DNA from: Pyrenophora tritici-repentis
Taxonomy: Eukaryota > Ascomycota > Dothideomycetes > Pleosporales > Pleosporaceae
Reading direction: 5' to 3'
Assembly (NCBI RefSeq): GCF_003171515.1
Contig: NC_089390.1
Span: 3,038,001 to 3,102,000, forward strand
DNA: 64,000 bases
Made by a program: the position numbers and the translations under genes. Shown here piece after piece: positions 48,161 to 58,486 of the stretch (the first letter of the stretch is position 1; each line of letters starts with the position of its first letter). The notes beneath the pieces are model-generated. The model was not told where the DNA came from and made no database searches. It was given only the letters and a program-made list of their open reading frames with translations.

Positions 48161-49827
48161 ATGACAAGCTGCTGCCTGAAGCAAAAGCTGTGGTACTTGA
48201 ACAATCACTCGTATTTCCAACTCCTACAGCCCTCACCAACTCTCATCTCCTTCCAAAGATATCAGGGTAACCGGAAATTGCACGGATCCCTTCAGCCACG
48301 ATGCTACCAGCCGATCGTCCCGACCCCTAGTTACACAGCCCAGGCACAGTGCCCGCTTTTCACACTTTCTCAAGAACTTCGCGACGAAATCTATGCGTAC
48401 TATGTACTAGAAAAATATGGCTACCATTACAACATTGACGCAGGAAAGTTGTCGTTAGCGAACCGGCAGCCCATCGATCTGCGTCTAATGCATACTTGCA
48501 GAGCAATCGCGAGGGAGATGACAGGCGTTGGGCTGCGCACAAACACAGTGACTTTCAAAACAGGCGATTTCACAGATCAGCCGGGCATCTACGGGCTTCA
48601 ATCAAGAGCTGGACGATTCAAGATGTTTATGGATCAGCTTATGCTCACTAGACGGCGAATGCTAACATACGTATTGGACTGTGTAACACCCCCCATGCTC
48701 CAGGAAACGGCCGCAAAATTGGGAGATGGTCGTCTTCATCTTGTGATACTTTGCCGTAGAGCACAAAGCAAACAGGCTCACTTACGTCTCAATACCGGTC
48801 AGGGGGCTAATTGACGCTTGGCATCAGAATCACGATATTGATGAGTCTACACAGTATCATGATGCGTTGCGATACATCTTAGAGCTTGCATCAGCCGATG
48901 TGCGATTTGAACAGCTTGCCTTGGGATGAGCTCCTTGTACCTGTCGCCTATCAGATAGCGCTACACTGGGCGCATGCACCATGGGAAGTTGTCTCAGTCG
49001 CCCAGCTTTCTTTGTTCGAAACTGCGTTTGGTCAAACCCAAGGGGACAGCAATACTATCGAAAACTATGAGTACTTCGCTGAGTATCTATGGTTTTTCTC
49101 TGCTGCGGCGATGGCTATCCATTATCTCAGTCTGCATCTACAGATTCGCCAGGATTTGTGGCATGTCATCCTCTTAGAGGACCACATGTCCGTCTCGAAT
49201 CCAGAATTCCAAATGTGTGGATTCACCTCGTTTCGCGAAGAAAATCCGAAGCTCTGCATTATGCGACACATCAACCTATGGTCCAGTATGTGCCCTCTTG
49301 GATGGAATGAGATAATGTCCAATCCCGAAACAGAAGCTCCGATTGAGCATATAAATGCCCGCGCACCGATCTTCGCGTTGATCAAATGGCTGGATGCAGA
49401 GATGACTTCACGCGAGCACCTACCGGAATATACATTCTCGTTAAGCATAGAAGGCTTCATGACAGAAGCAGGGGATCTGGTTAAACAAGCTGTCATATTG
49501 CACGTGATTATCGCTGCATGCCCTCAGCCACATCTGTTAGACTCACAGTCACCGCCACAGCCTTCTCGTTTTTTCTGGGACTCATTGTCAGTTCCCTATC
49601 CAGTCTCTTCTAATTTTCCAGATTCTTTCGTCAAGGCTATGAAGGAGAATCTAGAACGTAAGTCTAATTTCATTACTTTTGTCGGGGCCTCAGCACGAGA
49701 GTCGAATTACGAAGAGCTTGTCCAGACACGTTCCGGATCGTCTCTCGAGTCATACCACGATGATTGGAAGACATTGCTACGAAAAGGTGTCCAGCCCCTA
49801 AAACGGGCAAGGATAATTTCGCCATGA
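48161..49827 (+). pseudogene. broken hypothetical gene, two frame changes
   Basis: Coherent protein-like sequence runs through three frames. Frame A (from ATG 48161) carries an N-terminal part with the motif LFTLSQELRDEIYAYYVLEKYG and continues to about 48745. Frame B then continues (TYVSIPVRGLIDAW ... YILELASADVRFEQLA) from about 48747 to about 48908. Frame C continues (SLPWDELLVPVAYQIALHW) from about 48908 to the stop at 49827. Each step moves the frame by the same amount, as one inserted base would. No splice-site pair joins the frames properly. The LxxLPxELRxxIYxYY motif opens many Pleosporales-specific proteins of unknown function that occur in expanded families. Either the gene is decaying next to a transposon-rich region or there are two single-base assembly errors. 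The function is unknown. Confidence 0.5.
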
Positions 49828-50300
49828 TATAGAACATGTATTATCTCGCCATTTACTTGATTGTAGACATGTAGAGAGGTACAAAAAGGACGACAGGTCG
49901 TTTTGAAACATAAGTGCAGATGGTTTACGATCGCGAAGTTGGTACGTCGCTGTAATCGTTAGGTCAACTATACCATAGCACATTATGAGAAATAAAGCAG
50001 GTGAGCTTTGAAGTCGCTTTCGATAGAGTTATTGAATAATGGTTTCTCGTATTGGTTGGCAGTCACTGTAAATTAAGAAGACTATAACATGAAGCTATAT
50101 AAAAAGAATGCGTATCAACTTTGCTACGATCTCTAAAATGCTTCACTAACCAATCCTAAGGCACCGAAGCCATCGCAACTGCAATCAGAGCTATCTATAT
50201 TGACACGGCAAAGGTGTCGAATATCACTGTCGTTGCAACGAACAAAGTATTTGATATTTGATTAGTAGTGAGCAAGAGCTGGGTGGAGAGATCTCCCTAT
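49828..50300. other. AT-rich spacer left of the Fot element
   Basis: An AT-rich stretch without a supported gene between the broken gene and the transposon. It resembles the AT-rich sequence on the right side of the nest (about 58500-59100), so both may belong to one old AT-rich island. Confidence 0.45.
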
Positions 50301-50320
50301 GTACGGGTGCGAGCTAAGCG

Positions 50321-50390
50321 GGAAGCTTGGTCTACCTACCATCCGTGCGCATCCAATGCAACAGGTCAGCCAATGCAACACCAAAACCAC
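50321..50390 (+). repeat. left terminal inverted repeat of the Fot element
   Basis: The innermost 49 bp (50342-50390) match 58389-58437 in inverse orientation without a mismatch as read. The outer part is about 80 % similar with a one-base gap. Confidence 0.9.
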
Positions 50391-50428
50391 AACCACCCAC
50401 TCACAAAACGCGTCATAACTCCACCAAT

Positions 50429-52282
50429 ATGGACCCGATTCAAGAAGCGATTGAATTTTTGGAATCGCGTGAGGCTGGCAATAATTTCTCGTACCGCCAA
50501 ATCGCGAAAATGTTTGGTGTTGAGCTTTCTACGCTCGTTCGAAGACACCAAGGCAAAACGCAGCCTAGGGGGACTATGCATCGTCTCCTCCACCCACAAC
50601 AAGAGAAGGAGCTTGTAGAGTACATCAGGGGGCTCTCCGAGCGACGTTTGCCACCTACGAGGACAATGATACGCAATTTTGCGTCGTCTTTGGCTGGAAA
50701 AGAGGTCTCAGAAACCTGGGTTTCCCGGTTTCTAAGAAGACACCCATCTGAACTCATATCGCGCTACACCTCTGGGATGGACCGCAAACGTCACAAAGCT
50801 GACTCAGGGGCTAAATACAAGTTGTATTTTGAGCTTCTGCATGCCAAAATGATGGAGTATGGGGTGCAACCTACTCAGATCTACAATATGGATGAAAAGG
50901 GGTTTCAAATTGGATGCCTTGGGCGATCAAAACGCGTGTTTGACAAGGTGTTATATGATCAAAAGGGGGTTAGGGCATGCCTTCAAGATGGCAATACTCA
51001 ATGGATTACTGTATTGGCATGCGTTTGCGCCGATGGTACAGCCTTGAGTCCATCCCTCATCTTCCAATCGGACGCTGGGACCCTACAAGCCTCATGGGTT
51101 GACGCTATTGACGCCGAAAAGCACTCAGTCTTCGTGGCGTCTTCTCCAACGGGCTGGACGAACAACGATATAGGGCTTGCCTGGCTCAAGGAGGTGTTCA
51201 TAAGGGAGACGAGGCGTTCAGGAGTCAATGGGTACCGATTACTCATCCTTGATGGCCATGAATCTCATGTTACTATGGACTTTATCAATTTCTGTAACGA
51301 CAACAAGATCCTCCTCGCCGTCTTTCCCTCTCACGCTACCCACACGCTTCAACCCCTGGATGTATCGTTGTTCAAACCTCTCTCGGACGCCTACTCAAAT
51401 GAGCTCGCGAAGTACCTTCAGGACAGCCAGGGGCTGCTCCCAATAGTAAAAGGAGACTTCTTTCACCTCTTCTGGAGCGCCTGGTGTACTGCTTTTAAGC
51501 CTCCAACGATCATAAAGTCCTTTGAAGCTACAGGTATTTACCCCCCTAATGCCGAGGTTATACTTAAAAGATTCGTCAAAGGGGGCTACAATTCAGATGA
51601 CGGCTCATCTTCATGCTTTTCTGAAGAAGACTGGGTCAAAATAGAGGGTATAATACGACGTCAGGTGAAAGATCAACGCAATAAGGAGGTCAAAAAGCTT
51701 CGCCGAAGTCTCCATCACATCTCCACCCAGGCAAGCCTCCTTAGGCATGAAGTAAGGGGCCTCCGGCGGGCTATGGGCATCAGAAATGGGCGGGAAAAGA
51801 AGTCCTACACTCTACAACTCAACAATCCTCATGAGTATAACGGTGGAGCCGTCTTCTGGTCTCCCAAGAAGGTCCGTCAGGCTCGGGACGATGAGGCGGC
51901 TCGACAACAACAACTACAACTCGAAAAAGCACAAAAAGCAGAGAGGGCTCAGGAGAAGGAGCAATCGCGACTCAACAAGCTTCAGGAGGCCGAACAGAAG
52001 CGTGTTGAGAGAGAGAGGCTCAAGGAGGCGAGGGAGAAGAAGCGAGAGAAAGAACGGGCTGAAAAAGAGCATCGAAAAGCAGCTCGCGACTCTCAAAAAG
52101 CTATACAACAGTCCCAAAACGGTAAGCGTAAGGCCTCACAAAGCTCCTCTCAAAAGCAGAAGCGTCAAAAAGGTGTTAGTGATGCTGCACGACGTGTACA
52201 AGCCGAGGTGGCTGCACCTGTCGTCCCAACTCAAACGACCCGCCAGGGCCGCACCACCAAGGTACCAAGTAAATATAAGTAG
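50429..52282 (+). CDS. DDE-1 superfamily transposase (Pogo/Fot type)
   Basis: A single-exon frame of 617 residues from the first suitable ATG. The frame is open further upstream into the terminal repeat. An N-terminal Psq-type helix-turn-helix at about 5-42 (SYRQIAKMFGVELSTLVRR) is followed by a CENP-B/Tc5-type DNA-binding domain at about 52-112 (SETWVSRFLRRHP). The DDE_1 catalytic core has D155 (YNMDEKGF), D275 (LLILDGHESH) and D311 (LQPLDVSLF), with 35 residues between the last two. The C terminus (about 480-617) is a strongly basic Lys/Arg/Glu/Gln coiled coil ending in KTTK-like basic residues. It cuts and pastes DNA between terminal inverted repeats at TA sites. No stop, frameshift or missing catalytic residue is visible, so the enzyme could still work, in cis or on related non-autonomous copies. 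Confidence 0.95.
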   Translation: MDPIQEAIEFLESREAGNNFSYRQIAKMFGVELSTLVRRHQGKTQPRGTMHRLLHPQQEKELVEYIRGLSERRLPPTRTMIRNFASSLAGKEVSETWVSRFLRRHPSELISRYTSGMDRKRHKADSGAKYKLYFELLHAKMMEYGVQPTQIYNMDEKGFQIGCLGRSKRVFDKVLYDQKGVRACLQDGNTQWITVLACVCADGTALSPSLIFQSDAGTLQASWVDAIDAEKHSVFVASSPTGWTNNDIGLAWLKEVFIRETRRSGVNGYRLLILDGHESHVTMDFINFCNDNKILLAVFPSHATHTLQPLDVSLFKPLSDAYSNELAKYLQDSQGLLPIVKGDFFHLFWSAWCTAFKPPTIIKSFEATGIYPPNAEVILKRFVKGGYNSDDGSSSCFSEEDWVKIEGIIRRQVKDQRNKEVKKLRRSLHHISTQASLLRHEVRGLRRAMGIRNGREKKSYTLQLNNPHEYNGGAVFWSPKKVRQARDDEAARQQQLQLEKAQKAERAQEKEQSRLNKLQEAEQKRVERERLKEAREKKREKERAEKEHRKAARDSQKAIQQSQNGKRKASQSSSQKQKRQKGVSDAARRVQAEVAAPVVPTQTTRQGRTTKVPSKYK

Positions 52283-52316
52283 CGCAAGTTTATCGCAATA
52301 ATATAATTACTACTAT

Positions 52317-52513
52317 TGTTGGAAGGCCTTGTACGATCGTACGGTGAATAACAGTAGCTAAGGTAATCTTGTGTATTGGTATTCTGGTGTATGATGATTC
52401 TACGAATGTGGGGGCTACGAAGGTATACATAGCGTTGGGTCCGAGTTGGGCCGAAGTAGGATCGAGGCGGTACATTGGGCCTTATTAGGCGACACACCGT
52501 GTGTATGCCGACA
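52317..52513 (-). repeat. 3' LTR of Copia copy 2
   Basis: 197 bp, reverse complement of the copy 1 LTRs, flanked on its outer side by ACTAT. Confidence 0.95.
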
Positions 52514-52607
52514 CTGGCAATCTTTTCTTATTGTAACGACTGATGTAAGGAAAAACGGGTCTTCTAAAAAGGGCACAATGAGAGGGATTCCAAATAGGCA
52601 TATGTGC

Positions 52608-55600
52608 CTACTCCGTAGGTCGCTGCACAGATCCCTCTACTCGGATTGACAGCTTGTTGCTTTCGATGAAACGTTCTAACGCGCGATTTGGTGTTGCTTT
52701 CGTGAATGCGTCCGCGGGGTTGTCCTCTCCGTTGATCCAGCGGATCTCAGTGATCTCGCGACGCTCGTATGACTGCCGAAGCGCCATGATGTCGATCATC
52801 AGTCGCTTCTCAGCAGTTGTTCCGAGTTTGACGAGGCATTCATACAAGGAGTATGAATCCGTACACACAATAAGTGGGATCGGTGGTAGACCTAGGCGTC
52901 CTGTAATTATCTTGAGGGTTGTTAGGATAGCGATAGCGATGTCGACACCGCTAACCATGCCGTACGTTTCTGAGGCAAGAACGCTCCGGGTAACGCGTTT
53001 GCATTTGGTCGAACTCCAATGGATTACGTTACCACGAATATCAAACGTGCTGTCTTGTCGACTCGACTCATTCGCAAGGATAAGTAGGTACCCTAGCTGT
53101 GAGCTAAGGTCTTGGTTGTTCGCGAAGGATCCGTCTGTGAACACTACCAGCTTTGCTATAGCGAGGTCGAGAGGGACGTATCGCAGGCCTCGTTGTATGC
53201 TCTCAGATTGCCACTGCAGCCGGCGGTTAAGCTTCACGTATTCTGTGTCCTTAGGTTGTTGTATTTGCGCAGCCGCGGAAAGATCGAACGATGCTTCAGG
53301 TTGGCATATCGACGCAATGTACGCGCCACGCGCGCGCTGCTCCATGTACTTCTGTGCTCGGTTTGCTGCCTTCGGATCAATGATTTCGATCTTGGCACCT
53401 TGTCCCTTCTGCGTAAGTAGAATCGTGTCTCCGCGCAACGTTAGAGTACATCCGTTGAACTCGAGTGATACTTCTTTGGACAGTCTCTCCTTGGGCTTGG
53501 CTCGAAAATTGGCTTTCTGGAGCGCAGCGTCTTCTGCACCAGAGAATGCAGGCGTCCCAATCGCGAGAGTATCGTCTGTCTGCAGGCCCACTATTCCAAA
53601 CGCTTCCCGTCTCCCGTTCGTGATCAGGAGGCACGGGTCATACGTTGATGTAGCCATGTCGAGCTCCTTGCAGTGGTGTCCTTGGTACGTAGCAAACCAG
53701 TGGACTCCTGCTTCCGCGATTCCATAGAGTGGCTTGATTACGCGAATAATTGTTCCCTTGGGATACTTTGTTATAAGCTCCTTTGGGAGGTGCGCTAAAA
53801 CCGTGCGGAATAGCTCTGTTTGTGCCTGTGGGTACGCTTGCGTGATATCTCGTAGTTCCACAACCATGCCCTCATCGAGTAATGCAGGCGCTAGGGCTAG
53901 AATCAGGCGCTGGCTGGCTCGTTGGATGGTTGGCGACTGCGTCAGGATCTCGTGTTTGCCCTCGTCATTGTAACCTTGAACAACGAGGCGTGATTTCTCG
54001 TACGGGACCATGGTCTTGCCTTTGACTTCGCGGACCATGCGCGATTTGAAGATACGATACCCGCCGTGTAGAGTTGGATCAAACAGCTCAAAACTGAATA
54101 CTCCACGGCCGACGAGGTCGTCGATCTCCTTCTGATCGGATGCTTCGAATGGAGCGCCCGGGACGTTAATCACGCCGTCATTGCGTAGCTTGACGGCCAG
54201 GGCGTAATCGTCCTCCTCCTTCTTCGACAGGTACTGCACCTTGGGCTTGTTCTTTGATCCAGGTGGGCGGCCCCGCTTGCGCGGCTGAGCCGCTTGGTTG
54301 GCTTCCGCCGGTGGTACCGGTAGTGGCGGTTCATCAGCAATCGCTTCGTCTGTGGTCGGAGATCCACCTGTGCCTTGATCTGCGCCGTCTATCGCTGTAG
54401 TCAGATCGCGATAGTACGGTTTTACGACAGTGGATCGGAACGTCGTTGGGCCGTTGATCATGTCTACAGTAACATCGTGGTCCTTCATATCGATGACTCT
54501 ATACGGCCCTTGCCATCCATTCTTCTCGCGCCATACCATCACCTCACTCTGAAGAGGCAGTGACAGTACCCCGTCTGTAGTAGGCCCATTCCTGGTACCA
54601 AGTGCGTTGCTCACCGCATGTTCCGCTGAGGCCTTCCGCAGCGCCCTCATCGCTTTCTGGATTGCCTCCGCGCGATGGGTTATCGAGGGAGATGGTGGTG
54701 AATCCATGGATATCCGGGGGTATGCACCGAAGACGAGCAGCGTGGGTACGAGCCCGTCTGGGCCTGCGGTGTCGTTGACGGCCTTGACTGCCATCTGCAA
54801 CACTGCGGCGTCGCTGGTGCCAGTGTCAAGCTCTGTCCTCAGGATCTCGTACGCGCGTCTGAGCGGTGCGTGGTATCTTTCTACCTTGCCGATAGACCAA
54901 TGGGCCTCGGTTGGCACTTGTTTACATGTGATTCCCATGATCTTCGCCTCTGATCTGAATTCGACTGACGCGAAGTTGGTGCCGGCGTCGTGGGTGACGA
55001 TATCTGGCGGCCCTTGGTATGTATCAATCCAGAGCAGGCGGAGTGCTTCCCAGGTGTCTTTCGCGCTCATAGACGGTAGAAATCGCGCGCCGTTGAATGT
55101 TGTAGCCGAATCGATCACGTGAAGCACTGGTTTCCCACTCAGATACATCACATCTACGAGGATCTCGAAGTTGAATTCCCGATCATCTTTCAGCCTAAAC
55201 TTGAATCGGCGCGGCGCTGGATCATGCGCTTGGCAGTGATGGCAGAACGTTTGGATCTCTCGGAGCAGCCGTTCATCCACGTCCTCGTGTCCTGCGCGTT
55301 TGAGCAATCGTATCAGCCGTTCGACGGCTGGATGCCCGAACCTCCGGTGTAAGCGTCGGAGCTCAGTCTCCGTAAGGAATACGCGCGCGCGCTCTGCCTT
55401 GCTTAGGTGGAACCACGGGTGTCCCCATTTGCGAATCACTGGAAAGGTAGCTTTTCCTTGTACCAGCTGGTCCGTAGTATTGTTGAAGTACACGTGGAGC
55501 CGGTCCATGTCTTTCAGACAGAGGAGAAACGGGGTGGGTGCGTTCAAGACCTCAAATTTGATCTTTCCAATCTGTGTCGATACATGTGCGGTTCCAATCG

Positions 55601-55946
55601 AAGTAGTGACGCTTCCTTTGCCAAATTGCACAGATGCGTTTCCAGCAGTAGACGTATCTAGAGTTACGGTGGGGTCCTCAGTTTGGAGCGCCCAGAACTG
55701 CTCCTTTCCGGCTGTCGATACATTTGAGGCACCAGTGTCAGGAAGAATGCCTTGGTACGTGATTCGCGAGTATCGATCCTCGATAAGGAACTGCGTTGCG
55801 GGCGTAATAGGCTCCTTGCACCTGTAGACGTCTTCTCCGGTCACGTGGTGCAGAAAGGCCTGATCTGTGAGGTACTTAACTGCCAGTCTTTGGTCCTCAT
55901 CATCTTCGTCTTGCTCCTCTAGGAAGAACTGGTCGACTTCTTCCCC
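52608..55946 (-). pseudogene. Pol part of Copia copy 2 (protease, integrase, RT, RNase H), out of frame with Gag
   Basis: The open frame extends from the one-base deletion (about 55946) to the stop at 52608. It carries the same protease DTGAS, integrase D, D and E, RT QTDD and RNase H motifs as copy 1. It has no ATG near the frame change. Without ribosomal or polymerase slippage it would not be made as part of a polyprotein. The coding content of pol otherwise matches copy 1 as read. Confidence 0.85.
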
Positions 55947-57757
55947 TCGTACGCGACGAGAAATGTGCTAAACTCCATTTGCTCTCCCGTAATCGCGCAG
56001 TGTGTGATGTACTGCGCTTTTGAGCGTTTTCTTTCTTCAAGCGTATGGTTTGTGGACCAACAGCCTGTCTTGCCGCAGACGTAACATTTCTTGTCGATTT
56101 GTGTGTTGACTCCAGAGCGGTGCTGAAGCCCACCGCGTCCGCGGGTGAATCCGCTGCGTCCACCGCGAGGGTTGTAATTCCCTCGCAATCTTCCAGAGCT
56201 GTTGTTGTTGTACCGACGATCCAAGTAGTACTGGCTATCCGTATCCGCCTCAGTGAAGTTGACGGAGACGGTCATGGCGAGTGAGTTTTCGATTGACGAT
56301 CGCAGATCTCCAAACAGAACCTCGCATTCTAGAGACGGCTTGTAGAGTGCCATCTCGAGCTCCTTCACGCCTCGGCATGCTGTGATTACAGTCGTTCGGA
56401 GCGCGTATTCTCCCATGTACTGCTGTCCAAGTGCTCTTTGACACAATTGGAGCTTGTCCAGCATGATGTCAAGGACCTCGTGGAGGTTCTTTTCGGGGTT
56501 CTCCCTGCGGACTTTGACAAACGATGTCGTCGTCCAGTCCGCGTAGTAATGGCCGTGGTTGACGTCTGTGTCGAAGTGGTTCTTGAGCTTTGTGTAGGCA
56601 GTCAAGAACGTATCCATCCGCTGATCGACGAAGTGGAGGTAATACTCCTCTGCGCGGCCGTCGAGAATCCGTGGAAAGACTGCATGGAACTGCCCTGGCT
56701 CGATGTCTGCGTGATAACAGATGCTGTAGAAGATCTTCAATTTATCGTCTAGGAGGTCGTACGGCTTTCCCGTATACTTTTTGTCTCGGTCCCACATTTT
56801 CACGAAGACATTGATCGTCTTAGGATCCAGTTTCTCATTGCCAAACTCGATTGGTGGAACTGCCTTGTACGGGTCTGTTTCACCAGAGGGCACAATTGGG
56901 GGAACGCTCAGTCCCTTCGGACGTTGCGGGTATGCTGGTGTATACTCGCGGAATCGGTCGAAGTTGTTGTAGGTGAGGGGAGGTTGCTGACTTTGGACGC
57001 GCTGATAGGCTGGCTGCGGTGCGGATTCAGTTGTCTCTACAGGCTGGCTTCGGATTGGTTGGTTTTGGGCTTTCTCAATCGTTTTTGCTAGCTGGTCCTG
57101 AATCTGTTGTTCTTCCTCAACGGTCTCCTGTCGTCCTTGCACACGGGCGTGGGTCTGGTCTTGATCGCGGGTTTGCCGACTGTCTACGTCTCGGCCTCTT
57201 GTCCTTACAGGCGTTTGGGTTCGGCTCTGGGCCTGGCTTGATAATCTCCTGTCTGTGGACTGTACTGATCCTTCACTGCGTTGTTGCCGTAGTGCCCGCT
57301 CTTGCAACATGTGCGCAGCTGATCGTGTGTCAAACACAGCCGACTGGAATACGTCCTGAGGCCATTCTAGGTACTCCTCCATGCGTAATAACCTAGCTAG
57401 AGACTCACTAGGTGCCATATTAATACGGCCAGTATACACTCCCTTAAAGCGGAGGATCCGCTTTAGTTCCTTTGTGTATATTGGCTGGGCACGTAGGAAC
57501 ATTGCCTCTGTCCATCCTTCAAAGTCCTGACGGAACTCCCAAAAGAGTTCTTCATCTGCTGTTGGTCGATCTGTATAGTCCGCAATCGCACGCGCAATGT
57601 ACGTTGTTGCTGTAGTAATCCCTACCTCATCGTCTGGAGCTTCAACGTTGTCCTCCCAAATCTCTGGATCGATGTGATGCCATTCTCTTGGTTTTATGTT
57701 TGTGGTCCCTAGTAGCGCCTCTAGTGTGGGTACCACTCTTCTACTACTGCTCGCCAT
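55919..57757 (-). CDS. Gag part of Copia copy 2 (ends early after the frame change)
   Basis: From the same ATG as copy 1 (57757 on the minus strand), the frame runs through the capsid region, the Gln/Arg-rich segment and the C-X2-C-X4-C-X4-H block. It then ends a few codons after the lost G with a Lys-Lys-Ser-Thr-Ser-Ser-Ser tail. The result is 612 residues, a free Gag without protease. Such a product could still form particles, as Gag-only proteins of Ty1 do, but this is inference. Confidence 0.85.
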   Translation of the reverse strand: MASSSRRVVPTLEALLGTTNIKPREWHHIDPEIWEDNVEAPDDEVGITTATTYIARAIADYTDRPTADEELFWEFRQDFEGWTEAMFLRAQPIYTKELKRILRFKGVYTGRINMAPSESLARLLRMEEYLEWPQDVFQSAVFDTRSAAHMLQERALRQQRSEGSVQSTDRRLSSQAQSRTQTPVRTRGRDVDSRQTRDQDQTHARVQGRQETVEEEQQIQDQLAKTIEKAQNQPIRSQPVETTESAPQPAYQRVQSQQPPLTYNNFDRFREYTPAYPQRPKGLSVPPIVPSGETDPYKAVPPIEFGNEKLDPKTINVFVKMWDRDKKYTGKPYDLLDDKLKIFYSICYHADIEPGQFHAVFPRILDGRAEEYYLHFVDQRMDTFLTAYTKLKNHFDTDVNHGHYYADWTTTSFVKVRRENPEKNLHEVLDIMLDKLQLCQRALGQQYMGEYALRTTVITACRGVKELEMALYKPSLECEVLFGDLRSSIENSLAMTVSVNFTEADTDSQYYLDRRYNNNSSGRLRGNYNPRGGRSGFTRGRGGLQHRSGVNTQIDKKCYVCGKTGCWSTNHTLEERKRSKAQYITHCAITGEQMEFSTFLVAYEGKKSTSSS

Positions 57758-58120
57758 TCCTACTGCCGGTGTCCTGGCTACCGGTGCTCTTTCCGATGAT
57801 GTTCTCTCTCCTGCTATTGTGTTCTTGTTGACGCTTGTTGCGCTAGCTGCGTTCGCTAGAGATGCGTCGGTGGTCGTGGGTTGTACACGGGTCAAATCTC
57901 AACCGGTCGGTTGGCGCGTGTATAGACGGCGTCTTGGAACGCTTCTGATACGGCTGTAACGGTCGGTCGCTAGCCACGAACGACGCCTGATATAGCTAAC
58001 AGTGAGCTTAGCATAGATAACTCCGCCTTGCTGATATAGGCAATCTAGGGAACGCGCGGGGTAAAGAATCTATCTCTTCTTAACCTAACTGTCTGTGACT
58101 GCCGTGCAATCACTGATCAG

Positions 58121-58317
58121 TGTTGGAAGGCCTTGTACGATCGTACGGTGAATAACAGTAGCTAAGGTAATCTTGTGTATTGGTATTCTGGTGTATGATG
58201 ATTCTACGAATGTGGGGGCTACGAAGGTATACATAGCGTTGGGTCCGAGTTGGGCCGAAGTAGGATCGAGGCGGTACATTGGGCCTTATTAGGCGACACA
58301 CCGTGTGTATGCCGACA
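58121..58317 (-). repeat. 5' LTR of Copia copy 2
   Basis: 197 bp, identical in sequence as read to the other three LTRs in the window. The ACTAT duplication follows directly at 58318-58322. Confidence 0.95.
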
Positions 58318-58388
58318 ACTATACTACAAAATCTCGCGATAATAGCTATTGTGGGTGGCTCTACAGCCTCATCTTTTAGTATACTAGT

Positions 58389-58457
58389 GTGGTTTTGGTG
58401 TTGCATTGGCTGACCTGTTGCATTGGATGCGCACGGACGGTAGTGGTCCAAGCTTCC
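58389..58457 (-). repeat. right terminal inverted repeat of the Fot element
   Basis: Inverse copy of 50321-50390. Just outside it, CCGG-AAAAACTCG-CCGG forms a small hairpin-capable palindrome (58461-58478). Confidence 0.88.
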
Positions 58458-58486
58458 TGCCCGGAAAAACTCGCCGGGCTGGCTGT

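Larger units (their letters stand above)
52317..58317 (-). mobile_element. Ty1/Copia LTR retrotransposon, copy 2 (frameshifted)
   Basis: A 6,001-bp copy of the element at 20501-26502, in opposite orientation. Terminal LTRs are intact, with a perfect ACTAT target duplication (52312-52316 and 58318-58322). Feature spacing matches copy 1 base for base (for example LTR edge to first ATG is 560 bp in both) except for one missing G. The G5 run at 22872-22876 of copy 1 is a G4 run here (CCCC on the plus strand, 55943-55946). It is inserted in the 3' non-coding part of a Fot element, 34 bp after the transposase stop. Confidence 0.97.
50302..58485 (+). mobile_element. Fot/Pogo (Tc1-mariner type) DNA transposon interrupted by Copia copy 2
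   Basis: The left terminal inverted repeat includes 50321-50390 and the right one 58389-58457, with 49 bp identical (50342-50390 against 58389-58437) and a further matching GGAAGCTTGG. Homology weakens outward, so the exact ends are approximate. GTAC steps at 50301 and 58485 could contain the TA target duplication. One transposase gene lies inside. Without the 6,001-bp Copia insert and its duplicated 5 bp the element would be about 2.2 kb, normal for the Fot group. The insertion lies between the transposase stop and the right repeat. Confidence 0.85.

Noticed and set aside
52317..58317. Copia copy 2 as part of the original Fot element (giant transposon)
   Set aside because: Its own LTRs and the ACTAT target duplication show it is a later, separate insertion.
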